Assembly: GCF_000247815.1 (NCBI RefSeq)
Contig: NC_021674.1
Span: forward strand, 80,894,935-80,958,934
Source of the DNA: Ficedula albicollis
Taxonomy: Eukaryota; Chordata; Aves; Passeriformes; Muscicapidae
Reading direction: 5' to 3'
DNA length: 64,000 bases
Positions within the stretch are counted from its first letter, which is position 1, and each line of letters starts with the position of its first letter. This document shows, in pieces, positions 15,413 through 29,706 of this stretch. The notes beneath the pieces are model-generated. The model did no database searches, was not told the origin of the DNA, and saw only the letters and a program-made list of their open reading frames with translations. The position numbers were made by a program, and so were the translations under genes.

Positions 15413-18400
15413 TAAATACCTTGTATAGAGCAACTTGTCCCAGACAGGCTCTTATTTAGTTCATCTCAGTATATCATAGCAGACCATTTACAGCTATATT
15501 AATTTTATTTTCCATATCTTTCATTTCAACATATTTATTATCCTTCACCTAATAAATCTTTTATCAAGTTATACATAAAGCTTGGATTGATTTAGAAAAG
15601 TGTCTGTGGCAGGTTTTACAGCTGAGGATCTCCAAAGTGCTCTTTTATCACTACTGGGTTTTCCATATAATGGTCAGTCCTGGTTGGTCCCTTTGTGCAG
15701 CCCAGGGACTAATTGAAGTGTGTCCTTTGAGGACACTTCCTCTGTCTGCTTCTCCAGGACAGCCACTCCTTGTTCAGGACTCATCAACCTGAACAGTGTT
15801 CACAAAACCTGGTGCTAAAACTGATGTGAAAAGATATTCTTCAGGAAGCACGTGTTGGAGAGGTGATGTGCCTGCAGATCCCTACAACAGCAGAAGCAGA
15901 AGTGAGAGTTTCACATCCATGTGGCTCAGTTTGGGCAGAGAGCCCTGAGGAGCAAAATCTGGCCACCTTTTTATGCAGGAGGTGGTCACTGGGAGCTGGC
16001 AGGAGGCTCCAGACCACACCCTATGGACTAGCCTACTCCCTGCTGAGAGCAAGCCCAGGGATCCCCTCTGGGGCCAAATTCAGTGTCTAAAATCACACAG
16101 GTTGGTAATTTCGAGGAAAAGATTTGAGGTGCCTTTCAGATGTAGAGTGGGTCTCAGCCCCAAGGTCAGCTGCAAGTTGTGCACTACTCTGAAAGGGCCT
16201 GGAAACTGCAACTGGAACAGGCAACCTCCTCCTGCCAGAATCCTTATATTCGTGGTGATGAGCATATTCCCTGAAAAAATCAGGAAGGGGGCTGTGGACT
16301 AAAAAGACTGACTACAGCTGGATGAGAGGTGTAGCTGAGAGCTGCATCATGCACGGTGTGAATTCAAACTGCCCCAGTGCTCAGAGATGTTGAGCCCTCA
16401 AACAATGTTCTGTGAGATGCACTCAGACAGGTTTGCACTGCAGGGGAAAGGCAGCATTTTTTAAAAAGCTTGTTGGAAAAGAATTTGGCTCTTGCAGGAG
16501 GTCAGCAGAATTGAGCTACTTTAGATCTACGTTAGCATATTTCCTCTGTGTCAGCCAGACAACACTGATGCATCACAGCTTTGAACTTTAAAGAAAGACG
16601 AATGGCTTCTTCTACAACTTGCCCAGGATCTGCAATGAGCCCCAAAATCCAATTCTGAGTCTGCCAAGGGAGCTGAGGACATGCCCTGGGAGCCCAGAGC
16701 AGCTTTTGGCTCCCAGAAGAGGATGTGAAATCCAGCCTCACCAGGCTGTCTGGAAACAGAGCTGTCTGGAAAAGCATTAAGGAAGGGCCTTAAAACCTGC
16801 CCACTGCAGCAGGTTTAGATTAAAACAGGTATGCTGCAAGAAAATCTAAACCCACTCAAACGGCTGGAAACCCGGCTCCTACTCACCTTACAGGGCTTAA
16901 GTGCCTCACACTGACCAACAGCCCCTGTGCTGCTCAGCTCCCATCTCAGCTCTAGATCCCACCAGACTCCCTTTTTCAGCAGGTAGGAGCCATTTGCTCT
17001 GAAAAGCAAAATCTGTGTTGAACCTGCTAACTGATGGCTGATGCAGAGCTGTAGGTTGTCCTTTTTTTTACGTTATTGCTTGTAGGCTTGGGAGCATCAG
17101 TGTGCCCAGCTGACCTCATGGAGCAGTGCTTGCATAGCACCTTTTTCCACTCACACATTAAAAATTGTCATGTGTAGACACTTCCACACACTCTTGTGAA
17201 CACTTTGCTTTTGTTCTTTCTTGTTTTGTTTCCCTTAATCTAAAAGAAATTACTCAAACTGAGAACACATTGTTGCTCTTTGAGTGTGGAAAAACATAAC
17301 ATAGCAACTTGTCTTAGCTTTCTAATAGTTTCACGATGTGCTTTTAAACAATGTCAAACTTGTTCAAGGCTTGTGACATTTGAATTTGGCAAGTAAATCA
17401 ATGTTTGGGTTTTTTCCCAAAAGCAAAACTTTTTGGAAATAAAATGGTTGCATTTATTTAAAAAGAAAATATTCATCCCTGTTTTTTTCTGGTTTGGGGT
17501 TTGTTTTTTTTTTAGACACAAAGTGCTGTGTATGCAGGATTATTTTTATTTTGTATGTATGTTGCAGTGCTCAACATTTTAATTGCCACTTCCTCAATAA
17601 AACTATTGGAAATCTTCCATCTTGCCATTAGCACTTACAAAATAACTGTTAACAATATGTTATCCAGACACAGAAACTTTATAATTAACATTGGACTAGT
17701 CTTCAAAGTCTAGTGACTAAAATATATCCTATAAAATTACTGGACTTCATTCAATGCTATTCTGCTGGTTTAACGTTCAATAAATGTGTTGAGGGGAGAT
17801 ATTTGGCAGCATGCATTAGTCTCTCTGGCAGAGAGAATGACTACAATGGGGTTTGCTCTCTGCTCCATGGCAAGAGCACCAAGGCTCTACTGGGCTGCTG
17901 TGCTAACACTGAAAGGTTGCTGCTGGTGTGAAATAACATCGCTCCCAGACACACTGCTGTGCAATCCTTCACTGCAACGCTCCTCCCTGTCAACTGACAA
18001 GGAATTGGACAGTTTTCACATGAGCAATAAAACACAACAGGCAGTGTATTTCTGGACCATTATAGCACAACTGGGGTAGTGTCAGAAGGCTGAAGGCCAA
18101 GCGTCTCAGCTACGGGAGAAATACAAGATTGGCTCTGAAGCGTCTTAATGCTATCCCTAAATGGAATTTCTACAGTACATTAAATAAGGATGAATACTTA
18201 GTCCTGTGCCTTTAACACAGACATGGACATGACATCATTGGCAGCTAATTAAGACTCATTGCAGCCAGGGTTGTGCTGCAGCCATAGCAGGCCATTGCAC
18301 TGGTAAAGAGTTTGGGGGAACGGGGTGAAAAGGATTGGAACACACTTTTATTTAGATAAAACTATGAAAAAGGCATGAAAATGGATTGAAACCCAAATAA

Positions 18401-20573
18401 TTTTGCAGGATCAAGGTCATTTAAAACAGTATTGCCACATAATCTGATCACACAAAGCTCTTTGCCCATTGAAAATATCTGAAAAAACTCTCTGCCTAGT
18501 TTCTGAGATAAACAAGACTAATGGACCAACAGACATGTGGAGAGAGTTCTGGGAGTTATTTTTACTAGGATAGAGCTCTTAGTCCAGCCAACAGCATCGT
18601 GTTTAGCACTCTAGCTGCTCATGGGGTGAAGCGGTCCCAGCACACTTTCAGCTCTTCCTGGGTATGAAATACTTCACATGCAAGGTGGTATCTATGCCAG
18701 GAGGTGCTGAAGGCAAGAGTCAGGCTGTTCCCACCTAGCAAGAAAAGTTGAGAACTCAGAAGCAAAATTCTTGGCCTTAGAGCCACTGGACTCCATAGAA
18801 CACTGAAGGAAGGAGGGGTGTGAATGAGACATGCACAGTTCTCCCACCCCTGTTTTTGCCCTGGGTGGACCCAAACATATAAAGAGAATAATGCATAAAT
18901 ATGCACTATAAATATTAATACAGTTTTTCTGTATCCAAAAGGCAAAATTTACTGTTTTTCCAGATCACTTTACTAACATTTTACAGATTTTTTAGCAGAC
19001 AATAAGAAAAAATATGACTGCAACATCTGGGTAGATTTTCCTGCAGAAAATAAGCTTTAGTAGGAACTGTTTTCTTATACTCTCCTTGTTCTCTGCTCAT
19101 AGGTCATCTAGTGAGGCCACAGGTCGGAGTAAGGGCTTCAGTGGAAGAACAGCACCAGGGAAGAGCTTTCATCCTTCATGCTCGCTGCACACATGAACAT
19201 TTCCTTTCTGTCAGCAATTTGGACACCCGGTCAGACCAGCTATTTTCAAATTGTTTGTCATTGTCTGAGCAGGTTTGGTCTCTTTGCAAAGCTTAATTTT
19301 TTAGATCTGTCACAAGTAGGAGCAGACATCTGAGCAAGTGGTTGGGTTGTGGAGAGAAATGGTGTGGCCTCAGAAATACTCACTAGGACACAATGGAAGC
19401 TCCTGTCATCTGGATATTTCTCTGCACTGGATCAGTGGGTCCTTCTGTTCTAATCTACTTATAATATACTTATATTATAACCTAATAATACACCTGGGAA
19501 ATTAAGTTACTGGTCATTGTGAGGGTAACTGAATTGTGCCATATAACAACAGTCAGTCAGGTTTGAGATGAAAAACACTGACAATTTTTTAAAGAGGAAA
19601 AAAATCCTTACCTTATGTACTGTCAAGCTCTCAGACTGAAGAGATAAAACTTATTTTGGAGGATAAAATTTTTGTGCTTTTTTTTGCCATCATCACACAG
19701 TTATCACTCATAAGGTCAGAAAAAAGGCATCTACAAGGGACACTAAGATATTATCTAGCTGATCCACCTCCAATATGGTAGAGCATATAACTACATGCAC
19801 ATCATTCCTACCCTTTGCTTTTCTAACCTGCTCTTTGGTTCCCTTGATAATTTGGCTTCACAGTTTCCCTAAACAACCTATTTAAATGGTTGGTTATTTA
19901 TTACAATTGAAACAACATTCTTACTCTTCTGCTAAGAGTATTCTTACTCTTCTTCTAACTAAGAGAATTATCCCTTCCTTAAATTACCTCCTTTTTTTTA
20001 TGCACAAAGGGCAAAGGAAATTTTTTTTCATTCTTCTAGCTGTTACCCTCATGTATCTGAAGGTTATTTTCACAATTGCTTTTGATTCTTCTGCAGACTT
20101 AACAATCTAAATTCCTTCAGCTGTTATTTGCAAGATGTGATTTTGCCCACTGTTGATGTCCTTTTCTGGTGCCCCCCATGTCTTTTTGGTATGCAACACC
20201 CAGGGTTTACACACACTGAATAGAAGGAATATGACTTATGTCTTACATGATATCCCTGTCAACTGGCTTCTTCTAACATCTGGGATTAGGAGGCAGAGAG
20301 AAGAGATGTGAATTATTTACACTATGACCCGGGTAGGTATTGTAAGACAAAACATTTCTGTGATCTTTATCCAATAAAACCATTTTCATCTTGAACTCCA
20401 TTTATTTTCCTGAATATTTGCCTGAATACACACAGAAGGTGAATGCAACTGAGGACACAAAGGCAGCTGTAACAAATTCAGACAGATATCTCTAAAATAA
20501 GTGTAAATGTCATCTCATCCTGAGTTAATATAGGTACCCTTCTTTAGGATGATGCAAGATTATAAATTATTCT

Positions 20574-21041
20574 GCAAGTCTGAAGGGGTAAAATGGCATA
20601 TATTCATCAAACTGGTAGTAGATGTACATGATGTTGTAGTTTTAATGTTTTAAGAAAAATGAGGCAATGTTTATAAGGAATACGTGGTATCTTCTTATGT
20701 TCTAAACAAGAAGGGAAAATACACAAAAAACCCCAACAATGAACTGTCATCCACAAGCTGTCCCAAAACAGGCTTCTGTCTTGGACCTGACAATGGGGTT
20801 TTGACTTGCAAGTCTGAAGAGGTAAAATGGCGTATATTCATCAAACTGGTAGTAGATGTACATGATGTTGTAGTTTTAATGTTTTAAGAAAAATGAGGCA
20901 ATGTTTATAAGGAATACGTGGTATCTTCTTATGTTCTAAACAAGAAGGGAAAATACACAAAAAACCCCAACAATGAACTGTCATCCACAAGCTGTCCCAA
21001 AACAGGCTTCTGTCTTGGACCTGACAATGGGGTTTTGACCT
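20574..21041. repeat. Two-copy tandem duplication, period 234
   Basis: Copies at 20574-20807 and 20808-21041 are the longest pair in the window and differ by only a few substitutions (for example near the start of each copy). A smaller 30-nt-period pair (21063-21082 and 21093-21112) follows at once. Confidence 0.92.
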
Positions 21042-22386
21042 GAAAGCTCATCTCTTTTTTCCCCAATGATATTAGCCCAATATTCTTTTTTTCCAATGAT
21101 ATTAGCCCAATAAAAGAGATGGCCTCTCTCCATAGATCTTGTTTCTCTGGTGGTTATCACTGTGATATTTGCCACCACAGGCCCCTAGGAATTTATGGAT
21201 CGTGCTGTTTCTCTCCTTCTCAAAAAGACAGAAAGGAAAAGGGTCAGATGAAACCCTATCCCAGTCCGGGTCCATACTCCTGTGTAAAACAGCAGTGTCA
21301 GGGGTTCCTGCATTAGCCTCAGATGAGCTGATGGGCTGACAGAGCAGGATGCAGTGCCATGCAGAAATGTGACCTTGTGTCCCAAAGCCATGAGACCACC
21401 AGAATCAGCGCTGCACTGGCGCAGTGACACCAGGGCTGGTTTTGGAGGCTCTGCTAGTGCTCCCTCTGCTCTACTGCAGCTACCAGACTTCAGCTCCTTG
21501 GGTGCATGGTGGCTTTGGAAAACACAATCTCCATTCACAAGCAGGAGAAAATCACCAAGTGATTTGTTACAAATTATTTGCCATGCTCTGAGAATAACCA
21601 ACTTATTTCATTTAAAAAGGGGGCACAGAGGTTCTCTGCAAGCATGTGAGCATTTTTCCCCAAGGAAAATTTCATAATGGTTAATATAAGCAGAACTACA
21701 GTAGTTCATATGGTTAACAGCTGCTTTACCATGATATGGCATAACAACTGTCTGGAAATCATTAGCCTAACTTTTCTTTAGTATTCGGGTAATTAACCAA
21801 CAGACAGAGCTATTTCAGCTTATCAGATAATATTTTTTTTCTGTTTTATTTACAGTACATATAGTGCTGTTCCTCAAAATAATACATGAAACGATTGCTG
21901 AGTGAGTGAAAAAAAATCACAAGTCTCAACAGATATTTGACATATATTTAGATCTTTCCAAAACATTGAAGCATTCATGGGCTCCAAAGAAGACTTTCCT
22001 TTAAGGAAATTAAAACATAAAGCACCATTACAGTTAAGGTTGCATAGAGACTAACAAAAGCCTGGAATATAAATATTTATATGTATATTTGTTAAATGTA
22101 TTAAACTGTAAAGCAGAGTTCTCAGGGACTTTGATAATACAGATCACCTTTCAGTACAAAGATTCTGTAGCACATTTTTATTGCTCATGACAACTGCTAC
22201 TTTCCCCCTTCTTTTTCTACCCATAAGAATTTTGCTAGCAGAACAGCTATTCTTCAGCTTAAACGGTGATATCAGAAAAATGTTAGCTCTTGTAGTATTA
22301 AACAGAGTCAAAATTGAAGAGGAAGAGAGAACAGCAAGCACCAGACAGGGAGGGTAAAATAATCTTGTGTTGATCTACAAAAAGCA

Positions 22387-22402
22387 ATATATATATATAT
22401 AA
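22387..22402. repeat. (AT)n microsatellite
   Basis: Alternating A/T tract of about eight units in intergenic DNA. Confidence 0.8.
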
Positions 22403-25200
22403 TTCATTAAGGTTGCTTGTCCAAGAACCAAAATTTTGTTTATTTAAAAAAAAATTGAAGTTGTTGCATAATAAAACTTCATTCATCCTGAAAAGCAGTT
22501 ACAATATAACAATAATATCACTTCCAAAAGCTTCTTCAGGGAGTAAACATGGTCAAAGGAATGTCCTAAAATTTAGAATGTACATAAGTGACAGAAATAA
22601 ATACTTAAATTCCTAAGAGTTGAATTATTTTCAATTTCATGAATCCAAGTAATAGGCAAGGATGTAAAGCTTTCCTTTCTGCTTCCCAGGGTGTTTCATT
22701 TGGGGATTTATACACCTGTCTTTCCTTGAGGACAGCTCAGAATTCATATTTAATACCCACAGAAGGCACCCTCATGCAGGTGCATCCAGGTTCTTTTGAG
22801 AGGGGAAGTGAAATGCTCTTAATAGTTTTGTCATAATGAAGCTTTGGGACTGGGGAGGGAGAAGTGACAGGACAGAAATACAAGTTACTCAGCTGCCTGA
22901 GGATAAACCTGAGATTAGTTTGACCCAATGGACTTCTATTTTGGATGCCACTAAATACAGCCTTCTCTAGCTCTCCACACAACATACCTCATTTTCCCCT
23001 TAAGGACCTCATATGTGCCAAAACACACATTTTTTTTCCAGCACATATCTGAAAACAGAGTGGTAAATGCTAATCCTGCAATGGAGTTTGGAGCACAGCT
23101 ATGTTCTTGCTTGATAAAGGTTCCATTTCAGCAGTAGCTGTTTCGTAAGAAATATGTGTAATGCACTGCTGCCTGAATCTGATCTATCATGTTTCTGCTA
23201 ATACAAACCTTTCTAAAAGCCAGGCACAAAAGACTTATTAAACAGCAGTAGCTTTTCCAGAGACTCACCACTGCTATTAATTAAGTACATGTTAATGAGG
23301 ACAACATGCTTTCTAAATCCAAATCAAGCAATTTAGACAGAACTCAACAATAAACCCACCATCCTGATAGGATTTGGCAAACTACTAAAATGCCTGTTTG
23401 CAGTTGTTGGATAATATAATGAATAAAGACACCTGATGGCATTTCCACATTTACCGGAGTTCCATGTGTTTTGTGATCCAGTGTGAGCAGTGACTGCAGT
23501 ATCTGTAAAGCAGTGGTGGAGAGGTATCTGTTCCTGAAGTATAGAGCAAGAGCTCATTTAACTCAGAGATCTAAGCTTTGGCAATAGATGCAGTGCTGAA
23601 TCTCTTCCTAGTTTTGGTTCCATGGGAGACAAATAACTGAAAAACTCGTGAATGTCATTAGTTGAGCTATTTCTCCAAGATCTTCATATAGCAGAGAATG
23701 CCTTTGGGCTGACAGTCTTGCACAGTGTTTAATACCTAACCTATAACTCTCAGGAGAGTACTTAATTACATTTTGTCCTCTTCAAGCTTGACCCAGCATT
23801 CTGCTAAGTCACCCTGTGGCTGAGAAGGACCTTTTGAGCTGCAAGGATGGAAGCCCTACCATCTTCAGCTGAGCATTCCCCTCCTTGCAGAGACCATGGG
23901 AATACTTTTGGAGCACCTACCAATCACTGCCATGAGCAAGCACATTTTGATGACAGCATCTGAGCCAGATTCCCAGCCTTCCTGGGGAGTTTATAGGAAG
24001 GAGTAGGATGTGCACTTTCAGATTGCTCCCATCTTGGTGCAAATGAGGCATACAGCCATTCATGTACAGCAGGCCATTGCAGGAAACAAGCACGTAGGGG
24101 TCTTGTGAGCATGGATAAAAAGCAATTCCTATTGGGGGAAAAGAGTTTTTACCTCACTTGCCCTTTTTCACTCTAATAGGACAATAGCTAGAGTAAATCT
24201 GCACAACAATAGAGTCAGATTCCTAATCACAAACTAATGTTTCCATTCACAGCACATTATTGGCCTCTGACCAAGTTCCATGTGGGTCCAATACTGCAAT
24301 CTTCATTCAAATAAGAAGAGATTTATCAAAGTGAGGATCAGGACTTTTGTCTATAAAATCAGCTGGTTCCTGTTAGAAGATTCATTCAATCATGATGACG
24401 TTTGTAATATCTCCACCAAAATCAGTAAAACTCATTCCTTTTGCTTTGCAAGATTTGTCTCATAGTACATTATCAAAGTCTTTTTGTTAGTCAGACCGGT
24501 GACTGTAAAGAATTACCAGGAAAAAATTCTGAAACTGCTTAGAAATACTGATTTCATGAGGTGGATGAGATGACTGTATAGAAATGCCCTTCCAAATTAA
24601 TAGCATTTGTATCCTGAACCAAATGTAATGCAATAAAATTGTCTTCAATATCACAACGATTTTAATGAGTCTTAGAACATTTCAGTCACAACAATAAAAC
24701 ACAGAATTATAAATAGCACTAATAGTAACAGACAAATTTGAAGAATAAATATTGCATCTATATGATAATAATAATGATAATAAAATGAGAAATTAAATCA
24801 AATCAGAAAATGAACTTTCAATTAATTTAAATTTGAAGTATGTCTAAAATAAAAGTAGTAAGAAAATGTTAAATACTCTACCATAATATTCATATTCCTT
24901 ATTGTTTTTTTCAGTTTCATAACTTCCATCTTTGTTTTTCAGTATTTGGGGCAAGATTCCTGGGAATGCTTTTCATGGTTAGCTTCCCATTTATTGTGTC
25001 TCTTCTGTTTTTTGTTCCTAGAAGGTAAGAAATGACAGTAAATGAAAAATAACGGGTCAGTGAAAGAAAATGATAGAGAAATTATCTAGCTTTAGTTTCA
25101 TTTTCTGTACCATTATAGGTACCTTCCTTTTGTTAAAAACGGGAAATGACACATTATAGTTTCTAGGTACTGTTAAATGCTGAATCTACCTGTCCACCAG

Positions 25201-25330
25201 ACCTGTAGTTCCCAGACTATTTGTGAATCCAGCACTGGACTGCAGCTTGTGCTATTCATGAATCCAACTGGCTGTTTTGCATGTGACCCAACCTGTAGTT
25301 TATAAACTGTTTGTGTGTCCAGTGTTGGAC
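25201..25330. repeat. Imperfect 40-nt repeat pair, spacing 90
   Basis: acctgtagtt...tccag..ttggac-like units at 25201-25240 and 25291-25330 are clearly related but diverged, unlike the near-identical pairs elsewhere. Confidence 0.6.
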
Positions 25331-28300
25331 CTATAGTTACAGTTTTGCAACACCAGCAACATTTTTGAGAGGACTGCTGCCAAAGAACAAATAATATCTA
25401 TACTTCAAGAAACAGAATTCATGTCCTAAAACTTTCTCCAAGAAAAAGGAGAACATCACTCCCTGTCTTTACGTATTTCTGAAGAAACATTCAATCCATG
25501 AGCTAATTGATTTATTTTGGCAGAATTGTCCTTTTCTCTTTCTCTTTTTTTCTTTTTTCTCTTTTTCTCTCCTTTTTTCCCCTCTTTTTTACCCCCCACC
25601 CCCTCTGAAACAAGGATGTTATTAGGACAGCTTTTTTAAAAGTGAAGATCTGCTTACTAAACTCCTTTGAGACTGTTTGGGACAGAGATGTTTCTTATAA
25701 CTATTAGTTATAGCTAAAGATAAAATGATTATGGCAAATTAGAAGGCTGAGTTTTATACTGTGCACCTATTAAATCTCTGTTAGTGACTTTATCCAACAT
25801 TATCCAACAAACATATTACTGCAAAACATGCATTAAATATACAGTGCACATGCAGCCAGATAGTTGAATGCCATACAAATAATGCAAATATCTGCACACT
25901 TTTTCCATGGGGATGCATTTATTTCTGTAACATAAAGCAGTCCAAGTTCATCTAATACAAGAATTGGTGTTTTTTTCATGGCAAATACATAAATCTTTCC
26001 CCCTGGATGTTTTCCTGTAAGACTTAAGTGTCTCAGCCCTCTCATGCATAAGTAGGATTGCACTCACTGTTGACCAGGACAATATGGCCACGTTAGACCT
26101 TGACCTAGAAAAGAGTATTCAGTATTAGCTGTCTTGCTCAGAGGCCTCTGCTAGTGACTGGGACCTGCCTCTTCTAGGTACCTCACATACATGAAAGAGC
26201 AAAATTTTTGTTTCTCTGAAGAGTTAAGGGGCTTGAGAAAGCAATTTGCTCCTCAGCCAGGCAGCTGTGGCTGGTGCAAGCTCCTCACCAAAGGCAGGTG
26301 GACATTCCCCAGCTGAGAGCAAGGGCACAAAGCCTTTGGTGCCCCTCCAGGCCGTGTTCTGAACTGCTGACTGCAAATGAGTCTTGTTTTCTCCACTTTT
26401 GACATGTCTTAGCTGTGTTCTCTTCCTCCCTGGTTTTCCTTTTTTGTTGTTGCTGGGGTTTTTTTCCCTTTTTTTTCTCTCTCATTCCCTTTCATACCCA
26501 TCACTGTGTTGCCACAGAACTCATTTCAGCCATCAGGGATTTAAATTTAGCTCTGGCAGAAGTCAGAGGGTAGGCTTATGCACCCACCTCCGGTGATGTA
26601 AGGCTAACCTCAAGGTCCACACTTCCAGCTGAGCCCAGTGCTCAGCCCAGGAAAGCTAAACACACTGATTTTCCCATGCCCTCAGAGGGGCCTGCAAAGC
26701 CTCTCTGGGCTGCCTGGTGGCAACCAGTGGAGTAAACAAAAAGAAAATTCAGCACAGTCAGCTCTTGTTTGATCCTTATGCATCAGGATTGACCTGATCA
26801 ACACAGCAAGGCTGTGCCAGGTTCTGTCACCTGAGGGACCTGGCCCCTGGTCTGAGGAGCCTGCCTTGAGCTGCACTGGGCAACTTTCAGCCAAAAAGCT
26901 CAGTGCTCCCTTTTCCAGCACTGACTGCTTTTCCCAGCACTCTGGAAATTCCCACAAAACATGTACTCTGGTTGTTGTTGTGGGACAGCAATGCTAACAT
27001 TACAGCAGCACCCAGAGCCTGCAATGAGGGGCCATTGGGTTGCACACTGAACACAGCTGTGGGCTTTGGCCAAAGGGCCCTGCCATGGCAGCATCACTGG
27101 CATGTGCCTGCAGGGGAACTGGAGGAATTGAGCTGGAGAAGACCAGCCATGCCTGTCTTCACACACCCAATCTTTCGTGCTGAGGACAGGTTTTCACACT
27201 CCTTTTCACCACCTCAAGAAGTCTGCTGGAAAGAAAAGTCATAGGATGAAACATAAAGCAGAGGGTAAGATAGGGAGGTCATAGTGGCCCTTGCAGGAGA
27301 ATTAAGAGAATATCTGATCTATGCATCAACATCAGTGTGTTTTCCAATAGAAATAACCCAGTCATAGTTTCTCTGAAAGACAGACTTTCAATGGCTTAGG
27401 GTAACCAACAACTGGCTTATGTTCCCTCCTGGGATTCCAAGAGCACCCTTTCACATCCAAAAGGGAGAGGAGATGTACATGCTCCCAACTTCTGGCTCTC
27501 AGACATACCCTTAAAAATTGTACAGTGCCCTGAGAAAGTGTTACAGAGGTGTCACCAAACAGAGCCTGTCTGAGGAAAGTTTTCCATGGTTCAGCTAAGT
27601 GATCTGCTGGAGAGACATGGGAGCCCACAGCTCATTTGTTCATTCATTTATGTCAAGCGCGGTTTTTAAAAAAAAAAAAAAAAGAATTCAATTAGCTTTA
27701 GTGGATTTGGTTAAATATTTAACTATTTTAGCATGAGAAAATACTAGTTATTGTGCCAGATTTTTTATTGGAGAAGCAATTATTGATTGACACATGCTCT
27801 TTTAAAATTGTGTGTTAAAGGATTTAACATTCCTCAGCCCTAGTGCTGCCATTTATTCTCTGTCCTAGGATACCTGGAGACTGACCCCACGCTTTGTCAT
27901 TCTGCAAGGTACTCTGCAGCCACGTAATATTTTGGAAACTCTGTTTTGAAGACTTTTAAAATCACGTTCATAGTTTCTGGACTGGTTTCTCTGTTAGTTT
28001 AGATTGGCAGCCCTGCATTGACTTCATTGAAAGTCTGGCAATTTACACCAACTGTGAATTTTGATCCTTATTTCTTCTTCTTTTAATTTCTGAGGACAGA
28101 TTGGTTTATTTTAAAACCTGGCTGCTGATTCAAAATGTGTGAAATGGCTTTTTTTTTGCTGCATAAATATTTTTAAACAGTATTTTCAAGGATTTTGCAA
28201 TGAGCTACACGAAGCTGGCAAAGCTCTGGTACCCCCTTCATCTTGTGCAAACACAATTATGTAAAGAATAGGCCTCTGGGACATGAACATGTTCAAGCAA

Positions 28301-29310
28301 AAAGGACATTAAAAAGCAACTTTTTTTCTCAGAGACCGTTAACCTTTCCCCATCCTGGCCCCTGGAGTGACATTCCACCATCTAGATATTTTACCTGATT
28401 TATCCTGACTAGATTTTCTTTATACCCCTGACAGAACCAGCTGGCCAGTTCATTGCTTGCATTTGCCATCACTGCAGTGAACAATTTATCTCATGCTGTG
28501 AGTCCCTTGGTCTATAAAGCCTATTCCAGATTCAATTAAATTTCTAAGTGTAGGAACAAGGCCATCTAAAAGTTATTTTTTCCCTTGAATTTAATGGGGT
28601 TTGGCCCAGAAAGTTGGTCCTCTGGCCTGGTAGTCTTTCCCACATAAGGAACTCCTTTCTTACTTGCTCAGAATTACCTCAAGATCTTCTTAGCAGTGAG
28701 TATTTGCTTAGCTATACACCTTCCTAAAATGCTTTAATGTGATGAAGCTGTTGAGCATTTCTAAACATAGACATAAATTTGAGACTGTACTGTAAATGGT
28801 TTCTGCATCCCTTTGAGCATTGTCTAAGGCCAAAATTCATAGCCAAGGAAGCAAATCTAAAACCCTGCCATGAAAATCAAGGCTCAGTATCTGGCTGTCA
28901 AAGGTGGCTGCACCCCTCTGGGGCTGCAGAGATGCTCTGCCTTCTCCAGAGTTGGTGCTTGCCCAGCTCCCTGCACATGCCTCTGCATCCTTTCCCTCAT
29001 CCAAGGTTTTCTTTCCCTTCTCAGCAGTGTTTTCAGGAAGCAACATCAGCTTCATGTGACATCCAGTCTCTTTCCTGAGGATGGAGAAATTTTCCTCCTC
29101 AGCTCTAACCACTCTTATTCCAGGCTTCCAGTCAGTTGTACACAGGTATTGCCAGAGGGAAAAATTAACAAATTAGGTAACAGCAAGACACAGACACTGC
29201 CAGAACCTACATGTATGTGGGATGACTTTGAGCCTGAATTCCTTTCACTTTCCCGTCTCCAAAGGCTGTGATGTGCATCGTGGTGCAAGGCTGCATGCAG
29301 GTGGGGGGGA

Positions 29311-29447
29311 GCTGCACAGACAGTTTCAGTCCCAATCCCAATCCCAATCCCAATCCCAATCCCAATCCCAATCCCGACACAAATAGTTGTGGGGCTGCAC
29401 ATACAGTTTCGATCCCAATCCCAATCCCAATCCCAATCCCGACACAA
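29311..29447. repeat. Two-unit higher-order repeat with (TCCCAA)n hexamer arrays
   Basis: Two units share a gctgcaca.acagtttc head and a cccgacacaa tail. They carry about seven (29330-29371) and four (29413-29436) copies of TCCCAA. Translation gives repeated Asn-Pro, which is a by-product and not a protein. Confidence 0.85.
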
Positions 29448-29690
29448 TTTTTTGTCACAGGGCCTTGGGCATTGGAATGCTGATGGCTTCTCCTGCCTTT
29501 GCTTCATTCTACAACCTGCATGTCTTGCACCAGTGCACTTCTGCACCTGACAAGAGATGCTGCTTCCTGCCCCTTTCCACCTGCCCCAGGTCTGCCTGCC
29601 CCTGCTGCCCAGCTCTGTCTCACTCTGCATTTCCAGACCAAGGGGGTGCTTCCCTAGCTGCACTGCAGTTCCTCACTCTTGCATTCCCAT

Positions 29691-29706
29691 CACACACACA
29701 CACACA
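29691..29706. repeat. (CA)n microsatellite
   Basis: Short dinucleotide tract of about seven CA units. Confidence 0.8.
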
